From NCBI GenBank assembly GCA_963840055.1, contig CAWIXM010000008.1, forward strand, positions 310,001-374,000: DNA of 64,000 bases. The letters are read 5' to 3'. The notes under the pieces were generated by a model. It saw nothing but the letters and a program-made list of their open reading frames with translations. It was not told where the DNA came from and made no database searches. A program made the translations under genes and the position numbers. Below are positions 33,960-42,535 of the stretch, piece by piece; position 1 is the first letter of the stretch; each line of letters opens with the position of its first letter. Origin of the DNA: Rhodoplanes sp963840055 (GTDB taxonomy: Bacteria > Pseudomonadota > Alphaproteobacteria > Rhizobiales > Xanthobacteraceae).

Positions 33960-35408
33960 ATGAATAAGCCAGTCGATCCTACGACGCTCGATATCCCCGA
34001 AGGCCCGCTCTACGCCTCGGCGAAGAAGGTCTATCCGCAGAGTGTGTCCGGCACCTTCCGGAACATCAAATGGGGGCTGATGGCGTTCTGCCTCGGCGTT
34101 TATTACTTCTTGCCGTTCGTGCGTTGGGATCGCGGGCCAGGCTCGCCGAGCCAGGCGGTGCTGGTCGATTTTCCCAATCGCCGCTTCTATTTCTTCTTTA
34201 TCGAGTTGTGGCCGCAGGAGGTCTACTACTTCACCGGCCTCCTGGTGATCGCGGCGATGGCGCTGTTCCTGATGAACGCCATCGGCGGGCGCCTCTGGTG
34301 CGGTTACTGGTGCCCGCAGACGGTGTGGACCGACCTGTTTCTTACCGTCGAGCGCTTCATCGAAGGCGATCGGCGTGAGCGCATGCGGAAGGCCAAGAGC
34401 AAGCTCACGTCGCGGCGGGTCGGCGAGATCACGGCAAAGCATGCGATCTGGCTGTTCATTGCCTGGTGGACCGGCGGCGCTTGGGTGCTCTATTTCGCCG
34501 ACGCGCCGACGCTGGTGTACAACCTCGCGACTTTTCAGGCGCCTGCGATCGCCTATGGCTCGATCGCCATTCTCACCTTTACCACCTATACGCTCGCCGG
34601 ACATATGCGCGAGCAGGTCTGCATCTATATGTGCCCGTGGCCGCGCATCCAGGCGGCTTTGACCGACGAGTGGGCGCTCAACGTCACCTATCGTTATGAT
34701 CGCGGCGAGCCGCGCATGCCGGTCCCCAAGGCGAAAGAGCTGCGGGCGAAGGGCCTGCCGTCCGGCGATTGCATCAACTGCCGGCAATGCGTGGCGGTGT
34801 GTCCCACTGGCGTTGATATACGTGCGGGCGCCCAGCTCGGCTGCATCCAGTGCGGCCTGTGCATCGATGCCTGCGACGCCATGATGACCAAGATCGGCCG
34901 CGCGCCGCGGCTGATCGCGTACGACACCGAGGTGAATATCAAGCGGCGACTCGAAGGGCTGCCGCCGATCTATCGCTTGATCCGGGCGCGCACGCTCATC
35001 TATGTCGCCATCATCGCGATCACCGGGCTGATCATGCTGTATTCGCTCGCCGCGCGCAGCTTGCTCGGCATGAACGTCCTGCACGACCGCAACCCATTGT
35101 TCGTCACGCTCTCGGACGGTTCGGTGCGCAATGCCTACACCGTGCGCTTCCTCAACAAGCGCACGGACCTGCGCAGCATCGCACTTACCGTCACCGGCGT
35201 GCCGCATCCCACCATCCACGTCATCGGCGAAGAACAGGCGGGCCGCATCGTTGTCGCGGTCGGACCCGACCAGACGCGCGAGGTGCGGGTGCTGGTCACG
35301 GTTGCGCCCGACGTGAAGCTCGACAAGTCGACGCCGGTGACGTTCACGGCGCGCGACATCGGCTCCGGCGAGACCGTAACCGAGAGCGAGCATTTCGTCG
35401 CCCGGTGA
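33960..35408 (+). CDS. ccoG: cbb3 oxidase accessory protein CcoG/FixG (4Fe-4S membrane protein)
   Basis: A 482-residue membrane protein with about five helices, two ferredoxin-type 4Fe-4S motifs (CINCRQCVAVCPTG and CIQCGLCIDAC) and a C-terminal Ig-like periplasmic domain (from about 360). The CxxxC-like WCGYWCPQTVW segment is conserved. CcoG reduces Cu(II) to Cu(I) for cbb3 assembly in characterised homologues. ATG 33960 is chosen because it gives the usual N-terminus. GTG and TTG codons upstream (33927-33948) are possible. It overlaps the region just before ccoH and starts the assembly operon. Confidence 0.95.
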   Translation: MNKPVDPTTLDIPEGPLYASAKKVYPQSVSGTFRNIKWGLMAFCLGVYYFLPFVRWDRGPGSPSQAVLVDFPNRRFYFFFIELWPQEVYYFTGLLVIAAMALFLMNAIGGRLWCGYWCPQTVWTDLFLTVERFIEGDRRERMRKAKSKLTSRRVGEITAKHAIWLFIAWWTGGAWVLYFADAPTLVYNLATFQAPAIAYGSIAILTFTTYTLAGHMREQVCIYMCPWPRIQAALTDEWALNVTYRYDRGEPRMPVPKAKELRAKGLPSGDCINCRQCVAVCPTGVDIRAGAQLGCIQCGLCIDACDAMMTKIGRAPRLIAYDTEVNIKRRLEGLPPIYRLIRARTLIYVAIIAITGLIMLYSLAARSLLGMNVLHDRNPLFVTLSDGSVRNAYTVRFLNKRTDLRSIALTVTGVPHPTIHVIGEEQAGRIVVAVGPDQTREVRVLVTVAPDVKLDKSTPVTFTARDIGSGETVTESEHFVAR

Positions 35409-35431
35409 GTACGACCGAAAGGACTGCGTCC

Positions 35432-35929
35432 ATGGAGGCAAACGCCTCGCCACGCCCGTTGACCGGCCGTCGGGTGCTCCTCTATCTCGTCGCGTTTTTC
35501 GGCGTGATATTCGTCGCCAATGGTGCGTTGGTGAAGTTTGCGATCGAGACGTTGCCGGGCACCGAAGTAGACAGCGCCTATCGCGCGAGCCTCGCCTTCA
35601 ACGCGGAGATTGCCGCCGCGCACGCCCAGGCCCAGCGCGGCTGGCATGTCGTTGCGCATGTCGAACGCAACGGCGCGGGTGGCGCTCGCCTCCGTATTGA
35701 CGCGCGCGACGCCGCCGGCGCGCCGCTCGGCGGCGTTGGCTTCACCGCTCGGCTGGAGCGTCCGACCGATGTGCGGGGAGACCGCAGTTTCGCGCTGACC
35801 GAGCGGGAAACGGGGATTTATTCCGGCCAGGCCGCCGATGTGGCGCCTGGACAATGGGAGCTGATCGTCGAGGCGGCGCGCGGCAACGAGCGCGTGTTCC
35901 TGTCGCGCAACCGCGTCGTACTGCAGTGA
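35432..35929 (+). CDS. ccoH: cbb3 oxidase assembly protein CcoH/FixH
   Basis: A 165-residue single-helix protein. The helix VLLYLVAFFGVIFVANGALVKFAIETLPG lies near the N-terminus, and a periplasmic beta-rich FixH domain follows (TEVDSAYRASLAFNAEIAAAHAQAQRGW, then DRSFALTERETGIYSGQ). CcoH binds CcoP/CcoI during assembly of the oxidase. The start is taken at ATG 35432 with AAAGGA upstream. A GTG at 35405 overlapping the ccoG stop is an alternative. A long inverted repeat separates this gene from ccoI. Confidence 0.92.
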   Translation: MEANASPRPLTGRRVLLYLVAFFGVIFVANGALVKFAIETLPGTEVDSAYRASLAFNAEIAAAHAQAQRGWHVVAHVERNGAGGARLRIDARDAAGAPLGGVGFTARLERPTDVRGDRSFALTERETGIYSGQAADVAPGQWELIVEAARGNERVFLSRNRVVLQ

Positions 35930-35937
35930 TGGAATTT

Positions 35938-36090
35938 CCCTCTCCCCTCGCGGGAGAGGGTGGCGAGGAATGAGCGAAGCGAATTCCGAGCCGGGTGAGG
36001 GGGGCGTCCCAGGCGCTCTTATTGACTGCTTTCCCCCTCACCCGGTTCCTCGCTACGCTCGGAACCACCCTCTCCCACGAGGGGAGAGGG
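35938..36090. repeat. Inverted repeat pair between ccoH and ccoI
   Basis: Arm A (35938-36004) and arm B (36033-36090) are inverted copies of one GC-rich element. Each arm itself has a small hairpin (CCCTCTCCC ... GGGAGAGGG). The arms share the sequence types GAGAGGGTGG and CCGGGTGAGGGG. Together they can form a hairpin of about 150 bases inside the ccoGHIS transcript. Elements of this type are common in Hyphomicrobiales intergenic regions. Confidence 0.85.
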
Positions 36091-36106
36091 GACGACTGAG
36101 CGGGGC

Positions 36107-38401
36107 ATGAGCGAAACCACCGACCTCTCCCATTTCGTCGAGCACCTGGAGGACGGGCGCGCGCGCATGAATCTTGCGGTCGAAGGCATGACTTGCGCGG
36201 CCTGCATGCTGCGGGTGGAGGGCGGTCTTACCGCGCTCCCGAACGTCACCCGCGCCCGCGTGAACCTGACCAATGGTCGCGTCGCGGTCGAGTGGCGGGA
36301 AGGCAGCCTCGACCCGGCGGCGATCGTGAACAAGCTCACCTCCCTCGGCTACAAGGCCTATCCGTTCGATACGCGGCAGGTGGAGGCGAAAGAACAGGAG
36401 GAGACGCGCTTCCTGTTGCGCTGCCTCGGCGTTGCCGCCTTCGCGTCGATGAACGTGATGCTGCTCTCGGTCGCGGTGTGGTCGGGCAATGCGACCGACA
36501 TCACGCCGGAGCAGCGCGATTTCTTCCATTGGCTCTCCGCGCTGATCGCACTTCCCGCCGCCGCCTATGCCGGCCAGCCATTCTACCGCTCGGCGATGCG
36601 GGCGCTGACGAATTTCCGTCTCAACATGGACGTCCCCATCACGCTCGGCGTCCTGCTGGCGCTCGCGCTGTCGGTGTTCGAGACGCTGCATCATGCCGAG
36701 CACGCCTATTTCGATTCGGCGGTGATGCTGCTCACCTTCCTGCTCGCCGGCCGCTATCTCGACCAAAACATGCGCCGGCGCACGCGCGCGGTCGCGACCA
36801 ATCTTGCTGCGCTCAAGGCCGAGACTGCGGTCAAGTTTGTCAGCCCCGACGAGATCAGGGAGGTGCCGGTCGAGGCGATTGAGCCCGGCGACGTGGTGCT
36901 GGTGCGGCCGGGCGAGCGTATCGCCGTCGACGGCGAGGTGATCGAAGGCCGTTCGGAGATCGACCAGAGCCTAGTGACCGGCGAGACGGCGCATGTCGCG
37001 GCAAAAAAGGGAACCGCGGTCTATGCCGGGACGCTGAACATCAACGGCACGCTGCGCGTCCGCGTCGGCGCGGCGGCGGAAGGCACCTTGCTCGACGACG
37101 TGACGCGGCTGCTCGACAAGGCGGTGGAAACGCGTTCGGGCTATGTCCGGCTTGCCGAGCGCGCGGCTCAACTCTATGCGCCGGTGGTGCACCTCACCGC
37201 GTTCGCGACCCTGCTTGGCTGGGTCGCGCTCGGCGCAAGCTGGCATGATGCGATCGTCGCCGCGATCGCCGTCCTGATCATCACGTGCCCGTGCGCGCTT
37301 GGGCTCGCGATTCCCGCGGTGCAGGTCGTATCGGCGGGCGCCTTGTTCCGCTCCGGAGTGTTGCTGAATTCGGGCGACGCGATCGAGCGGCTCGCCGGTG
37401 TCGATACCATCGTGCTCGACAAGACCGGCACGCTGACGCTGCCCGAGCCGGAAGTGGTGAATGTTGCCGATATCGCGCCCGACATTCTCACGCTCGCCGG
37501 CCGCTTGGCGCTGACGAGCCGCCATCCGTTGGCCGCCGCGGTCGCGCGCGCTGCCGATGCGAAGGCTCCGCTTGCTGGAGCGGTGGAAGAGCCGGGACAG
37601 GGGGTTCGTGCGACGCTTGACGGCGTCGAGCTACGACTTGGCCGGCCGTCTTTCTGCGGTGCGGAGGCGGAAGCGGCCAGGGTCACGCAGTGCGATCCGG
37701 AGGCATCCGCCATCGCGTTTTCCTATGGGGACACGCGCACCGTCTTTGCCGTGCGTCAGCGCATTCGTACCGATGCAGCCGCGGTTGTGAGCGAGCTGAA
37801 GGTGAAGGGCTACGACGTGCAGATACTTTCGGGCGACCGGATGCCGGCGGTTGCCCATGTCGCGCGCATTCTGGGGATTGCCGAAGCGCGGGCTGCGGTG
37901 AATCCGGCCGACAAGATCGCGCATATCGAGGACTTGAAGCGCGCGGGCCGGAAGGTGCTGATGGTGGGCGACGGCATCAACGATGCGCCGGCGCTCGCCG
38001 CGGCGAACGTATCGCTTTCGCCGGTCACCGCCGCGCATCTCACGCAGTCGGCCGCCGACGCGGTCTTCCTCGGCGAACAGCTCGAACCGGTCGCGGCGGC
38101 GCTCACGATCGCCAAGCGGGCGAAGCGGATCATGTCGGAGAATCTGTGGCTCGCGGTGATCTACAATGCGATCGCCGTGCCGATCGCGATCGTGGGTTAC
38201 GCCACGCCGCTGATCGCCGCGCTCGCGATGTCGGGCTCGTCCATCCTGGTCACGACCAATTCGCTGCGTGCGCGCGCCGTGGGCGGCGCTCGTACCCGCA
38301 AGAGCGGCGACGAAGAAAGCGGACAATGGATTGCCGCCTCCGCGAGCGGAACGAAAGCTGACTCGCTAGCGGAGAAGGCGCTCCGATCTCGGCGCGTCTG
38401 A
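36107..38401 (+). CDS. ccoI: Copper-transporting P1B-type ATPase CcoI/FixI
   Basis: A 764-residue copper pump needed to supply the CuB site of cbb3 oxidase. An N-terminal heavy-metal domain has GMTCAACMLRVE (Cys30 and Cys33). Membrane helices follow, with the metal-binding CPCALGLAIP. The phosphorylation motif is DKTGTLT, and the hinge motif VGDGINDAPALA is present. The actuator motif is VTGETAHV. Eight helices are expected. It follows the inverted repeat after ccoH, and ccoS comes 19 bases later, matching the conserved ccoGHIS order. Confidence 0.97.
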   Translation: MSETTDLSHFVEHLEDGRARMNLAVEGMTCAACMLRVEGGLTALPNVTRARVNLTNGRVAVEWREGSLDPAAIVNKLTSLGYKAYPFDTRQVEAKEQEETRFLLRCLGVAAFASMNVMLLSVAVWSGNATDITPEQRDFFHWLSALIALPAAAYAGQPFYRSAMRALTNFRLNMDVPITLGVLLALALSVFETLHHAEHAYFDSAVMLLTFLLAGRYLDQNMRRRTRAVATNLAALKAETAVKFVSPDEIREVPVEAIEPGDVVLVRPGERIAVDGEVIEGRSEIDQSLVTGETAHVAAKKGTAVYAGTLNINGTLRVRVGAAAEGTLLDDVTRLLDKAVETRSGYVRLAERAAQLYAPVVHLTAFATLLGWVALGASWHDAIVAAIAVLIITCPCALGLAIPAVQVVSAGALFRSGVLLNSGDAIERLAGVDTIVLDKTGTLTLPEPEVVNVADIAPDILTLAGRLALTSRHPLAAAVARAADAKAPLAGAVEEPGQGVRATLDGVELRLGRPSFCGAEAEAARVTQCDPEASAIAFSYGDTRTVFAVRQRIRTDAAAVVSELKVKGYDVQILSGDRMPAVAHVARILGIAEARAAVNPADKIAHIEDLKRAGRKVLMVGDGINDAPALAAANVSLSPVTAAHLTQSAADAVFLGEQLEPVAAALTIAKRAKRIMSENLWLAVIYNAIAVPIAIVGYATPLIAALAMSGSSILVTTNSLRARAVGGARTRKSGDEESGQWIAASASGTKADSLAEKALRSRRV

Positions 38402-38420
38402 ACTCGCAAAGAAGGACGGC

Positions 38421-38660
38421 ATGGAAGTCCTGATCTATCTCGTGCCGCTGGCGCTCGGGCTCGGCCTGCTCGGCCTGATCGCGTTCATTTGGGCGCTCAA
38501 CAGCGGGCAGTTCGACGATCTCGACGGGGCCCGCTGGCGCGTTCTCATGGACGACGACCTGCCCACGCCGGCCGCGCCGGCCGAGAAGAACGCTGACGCG
38601 GCGCAAGATCGAGAAAAGACCAATGTGGCGGGGCACGAACAGCAAGGTCACACGACGTAA
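38421..38660 (+). CDS. ccoS: cbb3 oxidase maturation protein CcoS/FixS
   Basis: A 79-residue protein with a single N-terminal helix (MEVLIYLVPLALGLGLLGLIAFIWALNSGQFDDLDG), the hallmark of CcoS, which is needed for insertion of heme and copper into CcoN. The motif SGQFDDLDGARWRVLMDDD is conserved. The C-terminal tail is variable and charged. Last recognisable gene of ccoGHIS. A P-loop kinase gene follows about 100 bases later. Confidence 0.94.
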   Translation: MEVLIYLVPLALGLGLLGLIAFIWALNSGQFDDLDGARWRVLMDDDLPTPAAPAEKNADAAQDREKTNVAGHEQQGHTT

Positions 38661-38758
38661 CGCATCGGCCGGCAATAATGGTTGAAACAGGTGCCCCATG
38701 CGCGGCAACCGCCTGCGTGCGGAAACCAACGTCTGGTTCGCTGGCAAGGTGATCCCCA

Positions 38759-39286
38759 ATGCCCGTCGTGATCGCGCTGATGGGATTGCCGGGCAGCGGC
38801 AAGACGACCGTCGCCGAGCGTCTCGTCCGCGTGCGCGATCTGTCGGTCATCTCGCGCGACGCTATCCGCGCTGCGATGTTCAGGCCGTCCCGTTTCACAG
38901 AGTTGGAAAAGCAATGCGCTTATCAGGCGCTGCTGCTTGCGGTCGCCGCATGCCTTGAACTTGGCCGTTCCTGCATCGTCGAGGGCATGACGTTTTCACG
39001 GGCGGGCGAGGTCGAGGAGGTGCGCAGGATCGCAGCGACGGCGGGCGCGCATTTCCTGCCGGTGTTTCTCGATTGCCCCGTCGATGTGGCGCAGGCGCGC
39101 GCCGCGCGCGATCTCGCCGAGCATCACCGCGCGCCTAAGGATCGCGATGAGCGCCTGGTCACGCGCGTGGCGGCGCGCTTCGATGCGCCACCGCCCGATG
39201 CGCTGCGTCTCGACGCGACACGAACGCCGGAAGAGATCGCGAAAGCGATCCTGCATCGCCTGGACCGGAAGACTGCCGGCGCTTGA
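38759..39286 (+). CDS. AAA family P-loop kinase-like protein
   Basis: A 175-residue protein with a Walker A loop GLPGSGKTT (residues 9-17) and the zeta-toxin/AAA_33-type layout: SRDAIRAAMF after the P-loop, EGMTFSRAGEVEEVRRIA, a Walker B-like LPVFLDCPVDVAQAR and a lid region. It probably phosphorylates a small molecule, but the substrate is unknown. The ATG has AAGGTGA seven bases upstream. The stop codon TGA (39284-39286) falls exactly at the start of a 133-bp repeated segment, so the C-terminus may have been shaped by the repeat. Confidence 0.85.
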   Translation: MPVVIALMGLPGSGKTTVAERLVRVRDLSVISRDAIRAAMFRPSRFTELEKQCAYQALLLAVAACLELGRSCIVEGMTFSRAGEVEEVRRIAATAGAHFLPVFLDCPVDVAQARAARDLAEHHRAPKDRDERLVTRVAARFDAPPPDALRLDATRTPEEIAKAILHRLDRKTAGA

Positions 39287-39300
39287 GCGAAGACGCTCGG

Positions 39301-39402
39301 CGTCATTCCGGGGCCCGAGCGCAGCGAGGGAGCCCGGAATCCACAATCGCAGGCAATGATGGATTCCGGACAGCCGAGCTCTGCTCGGCTTCCGGAATGA
39401 CG
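39301..39402. repeat. Palindromic intergenic element, copy 1
   Basis: A 102-bp element with terminal inverted repeats CGTCATTCCGG and CCGGAATGACG and an internal stem (CCGAGCTCTGCTCGG). It resembles the small palindromic elements scattered in Bradyrhizobium-like genomes. With its flank it is repeated 133 bases downstream. Confidence 0.9.
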
Positions 39403-39433
39403 GGAGTGATGGCGTGTGAGCGAAGACGCTCGG

Positions 39434-39535
39434 CGTCATTCCAGGGCCCGAGCGCAGCGAGGGAGCCCGGAATCCACAATCGCAGGCAATGATGGATTCC
39501 GGACAGCCGAGCTTTGCTCGGCTTCGGGAATGACG
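39434..39535. repeat. Palindromic intergenic element, copy 2
   Basis: Second copy of the 102-bp element, in the same orientation as copy 1 and 133 bases downstream. The flanking segment from TGAGCGAAGACGC onward is also duplicated, so this is a tandem duplication of element plus flank. A few base changes separate the copies (for example CCAGGG for CCGGGG). It lies just before the end of the converging hemA gene. Confidence 0.9.
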
Positions 39536-39557
39536 GGCAGAGTAATGGCGGACAACT

Positions 39558-40787
39558 TCACTCCGCGGCGAGCGCGTACGCTTTGCGCGGCAGGCCGAGG
39601 CGCTCCCACACATCGAGCAGGGCTTCGCCGAGCGCGTCGATCAGCGCGTCGTCGTGATAGGGCGACGGCGTGAGGCGCAGCCGCTCCGTGCCCTTCGGCA
39701 CGGTCGGATAATTGATCGGCTGGATGTAGATGCCGTGCTCGCGCAGGAGAATATCGCACGCGGCCTTGCAGCGCTCCGGATCGCCGACATAGACCGGCAC
39801 GATATGCGTTTCGGTCGGCATCACCGGCAGGCCGGCGCCGAGCAGGATCGCCTTCACGCGCGCGGCGCGGTCCTGATGACGCTCGCGTTCCCAGTTCGAT
39901 GCTTTGAGGTGGCGGATCGCCGCGGTCGCGGCGGCGCAGATCGCCGGCGGCAGTGCCGTGGTGAAGATGAAGCCCGGGGCATAGGAGCGCACCGCGTCGA
40001 TCACGTTGGAAGTGCCGGCGATATAGCCGCCGAGGCAGCCGAACGCCTTCGCCAGCGTTCCTTCGATCACGTCGATCCGGTCCATTTGGCCTTGCAGTTC
40101 GGCTTGGCCGCCGCCGCGCGGCCCATACATGCCGACCGCGTGCACCTCGTCGAGATAGGTCATCGCCTGATACTTCTCGGCGAGGTCGCAGATGCGGCCG
40201 ATAGGCGCCACGTCGCCGTCCATCGAATAGAGGCTCTCGAACACGATGAGCTTGCCGCGTTCCTTGCCCGCCTCCTTGAGAAGCTGCTCGAGGTGCTCTA
40301 CGTCGTTATGGCGGAAGATCGCCTTCTGCATCCCGGAATTGCGGACGCCGGTGATCATGGAATTGTGGTTCCAGGCGTCCGACAGGATCAGGCAGTCGGG
40401 AATGAGCTTGGCCATCGTCGAAATGCCGGCGTCGTTCGACACATAGCCCGACGTGAACACCAGCGCGGATTCTTTGCGATGCAGGTCGGAAAGCTCGCGC
40501 TCCAGTTGCACCAGCGGATGGTTGGTTCCGGCGATGTTGCGCGTTCCGCCCGCGCCGGCGCCCACGCGCGTCGCCGTTTCCACCATCGCCCCGATGACTT
40601 TGGGGTGCTGCCCCATGCCGAGATAGTCGTTGGCGCACCACACGATGACGTCGCGCGGCCCTTCGGGAGAGTGCCAGGTGGCGCGGGGAAATCTGCCGGC
40701 AAGCCGCTCTAGATCGGCGAAAACCCGATAACGGCGCTCGTCCCGCAGCCGCTGGAGGGCGTCGGCAAAAAACGCATTGTAGCCCAT
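39558..40787 (-). CDS. hemA: 5-aminolevulinate synthase
   Basis: A 409-residue PLP enzyme of the Shemin pathway, joining glycine and succinyl-CoA to form 5-aminolevulinate, the first step of haem synthesis in alphaproteobacteria. The PLP-binding lysine is Lys247 in GTLAKAFGCLGGYIAG. Other family signatures are WCANDYLGMGQHPKV, GAGAGGTRNIAGTNH and YLDEVHAVGMYGPRGGG. A FixK box lies about 93-106 bases upstream (40880-40893), suggesting low-oxygen induction together with cbb3 oxidase. The ATG has a GGAGAG upstream. Confidence 0.97.
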   Translation of the reverse strand: MGYNAFFADALQRLRDERRYRVFADLERLAGRFPRATWHSPEGPRDVIVWCANDYLGMGQHPKVIGAMVETATRVGAGAGGTRNIAGTNHPLVQLERELSDLHRKESALVFTSGYVSNDAGISTMAKLIPDCLILSDAWNHNSMITGVRNSGMQKAIFRHNDVEHLEQLLKEAGKERGKLIVFESLYSMDGDVAPIGRICDLAEKYQAMTYLDEVHAVGMYGPRGGGQAELQGQMDRIDVIEGTLAKAFGCLGGYIAGTSNVIDAVRSYAPGFIFTTALPPAICAAATAAIRHLKASNWERERHQDRAARVKAILLGAGLPVMPTETHIVPVYVGDPERCKAACDILLREHGIYIQPINYPTVPKGTERLRLTPSPYHDDALIDALGEALLDVWERLGLPRKAYALAAE

Positions 40788-40879
40788 ATGATCACTCTCC
40801 GGCGACCTGCCCCCGGCCAGCTCATTTGAACATTTATAATCGAGTTGTCGAGTTGATAAAGAGGCGCAGCGTCATTGCC

Positions 40880-40893
40880 TTGACCATTATCAA
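40880..40893 (-). promoter_or_regulatory. FixK/FNR box upstream of hemA
   Basis: On the plus strand the site reads TTGACCATTATCAA, flanked by CC and GG so that the palindrome extends to CCTTGA and TCAAGG. The centre (40886.5) predicts a hemA transcript start near 40845 in a class II promoter. It lies between hemA and the divergent ycjX gene and could also touch the latter, but ycjX is further away (176 bases). Confidence 0.83.
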
Positions 40894-41062
40894 GGTATGG
40901 CGGTCGAGACCGGAATTCCGAATGGTGCTAGGTCAGCGTCCAGGCCCCCTGGCCGTGGTGCGGCCGTGAACCGGACGTCCGCTTCTTGTCGCAGCGGGTG
41001 ACACAGAATATTTGCTGGCTGAGGCCAGCGGGAATCCGCAGGTTTGCTTCATCCAAGCGCAC

Positions 41063-42535
41063 ATGGATCAAATCTTTTCGGACTTTATCGAGCGGGCGCG
41101 GCTCGCCGCTCGCTCGCTCGTTGAATTCGGCGAGAACCTGTTCAACCCGACCGTCCGGCTCGGCGTGACTGGCCTCTCGCGCGCGGGCAAGACCGTCTTC
41201 ATCACCGCCCTCGTGCACGGCCTGGCGCGCGGCGGGCGGTTTCCGGTGTTCTCGGCCCTGGCGCGGGGACGCATCGCCCGCGCTTATCTCGCGCCGCAGC
41301 CGGACGACGCGGTGCCACGGTTCGATTATGAGAACCATGTCAAAGCGCTGGTCGCCGAGCGCGTCTGGCCGGATTCGACCCGCCAAATCAGCGAGCTGAG
41401 GCTGGTTATCGAGTACCAGTCCGAGAACGGACGCATGCACGTGCTGACGCTCGATCTCGTCGACTATCCGGGCGAGTGGCTCCTCGACTTGCCGCTACTC
41501 GGCAAGAGTTATGAGGAGTGGGCAGCCGAAAGCCTTGCGCTCTCGCGCGAGGGCCCGCGGCTCGAACTCGCGGCGCCCTGGCATGCCTATCTCGCGACCC
41601 TTGATCCCTGTGGAAAGGCAGACGAACAGGCGGCGATCACGGCGGCCCAGCGCTATACGGAGCATCTGAAGGCGTGCCGCGACGAGCGTTACGCCCTGAG
41701 CTTGTTGCCGCCCGGCCGGTTTCTCATGCCCGGCGATCTTGCGGGGTCGCCGGCGCTGACATTCGCGCCGCTCGATCTTGAAGCCGAACGGACCGCGCCG
41801 GACGGCTCGCTCTGGGCGATGATGCGGCGGCGCTTTAAGTCCTATAAGGACATCGTCGTGCGCCCGTTCTTCCGTGACCACTTCGCGCGGCTCGACCGGC
41901 AGATCGTGCTCGTCGACGTGCTCGCCGCTCTCAACGCCGGACCGGCCGCGGTGCGCGATCTTGAGCGCGCGCTTGAATCGATCCTCGGCTGTTTCCAAAT
42001 CGGACGGAGGACCTTGCTCAGCACGCTGTTTGCCCCGCGCGTCAACAAGATTCTATTCGCCGCAACCAAGGCCGATCACCTTCATCATGTGAGCCACGAC
42101 CGTCTTGAGGCGATCCTTGCGCGCATGGTCGAGCGCGCCGCCGCGGGCGCCAAGTTCGCGGGAGCTGCAACCGACGTGATCGCGCTCGCGGCAGTGCGGG
42201 CGACGCGCGAGGCCGAGGTCAAGCGCGGCGGTGACGAACTCCCTGCGATCGTCGGCGTGCCTGCGGCCGGCGAGCAGGCGGCCGGGCAGATATTCGACGG
42301 CGAACGTGAAATTGCGTTGTTTCCCGGCGATCTGCCGGCCGATCCGGAGCGGGTCTTCGCGCTCGGTCCGGACGGCTTTGCGGGGATCACTGGGGCGGGT
42401 CACGAGGATGCAGCGTTTCGCTTCCTGCGCTTTCGTCCGCCTCGGGTGGTGCAGGCCATGGACGGACTGCCTTCGCTGCCCCATATCCGTCTGGACCGTG
42501 CGTTGGAGTTCCTGATCGGAGATCGATTGCAATGA
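41063..42535 (+). CDS. ycjX: YcjX family P-loop protein
   Basis: A 490-residue protein of the YcjX/DUF463 family, a P-loop NTPase of unknown role, often linked to envelope or phage-shock-type stress. The Walker A motif GLSRAGKT (residues 37-44) is followed by VFITALVHGL. The family segments LVDYPGEWLLDLPLL and TKADHLHHVSHDRLEAIL are present. The ATG at 41063 has a weak ribosome site. An upstream TTG is possible. The TGA stop overlaps the ATG of ycjF (ATGA), so the two are translationally coupled. Confidence 0.93.
   Translation: MDQIFSDFIERARLAARSLVEFGENLFNPTVRLGVTGLSRAGKTVFITALVHGLARGGRFPVFSALARGRIARAYLAPQPDDAVPRFDYENHVKALVAERVWPDSTRQISELRLVIEYQSENGRMHVLTLDLVDYPGEWLLDLPLLGKSYEEWAAESLALSREGPRLELAAPWHAYLATLDPCGKADEQAAITAAQRYTEHLKACRDERYALSLLPPGRFLMPGDLAGSPALTFAPLDLEAERTAPDGSLWAMMRRRFKSYKDIVVRPFFRDHFARLDRQIVLVDVLAALNAGPAAVRDLERALESILGCFQIGRRTLLSTLFAPRVNKILFAATKADHLHHVSHDRLEAILARMVERAAAGAKFAGAATDVIALAAVRATREAEVKRGGDELPAIVGVPAAGEQAAGQIFDGEREIALFPGDLPADPERVFALGPDGFAGITGAGHEDAAFRFLRFRPPRVVQAMDGLPSLPHIRLDRALEFLIGDRLQ

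Noticed and set aside
33864..35453. 529-codon frame on the minus strand
   Set aside because: Shadow of ccoG/ccoH with no known motif and no ribosome site.
39284..39541. CRISPR array or IS from repeated sequence
   Set aside because: Only two long copies, no short direct repeats with spacers, no transposase.
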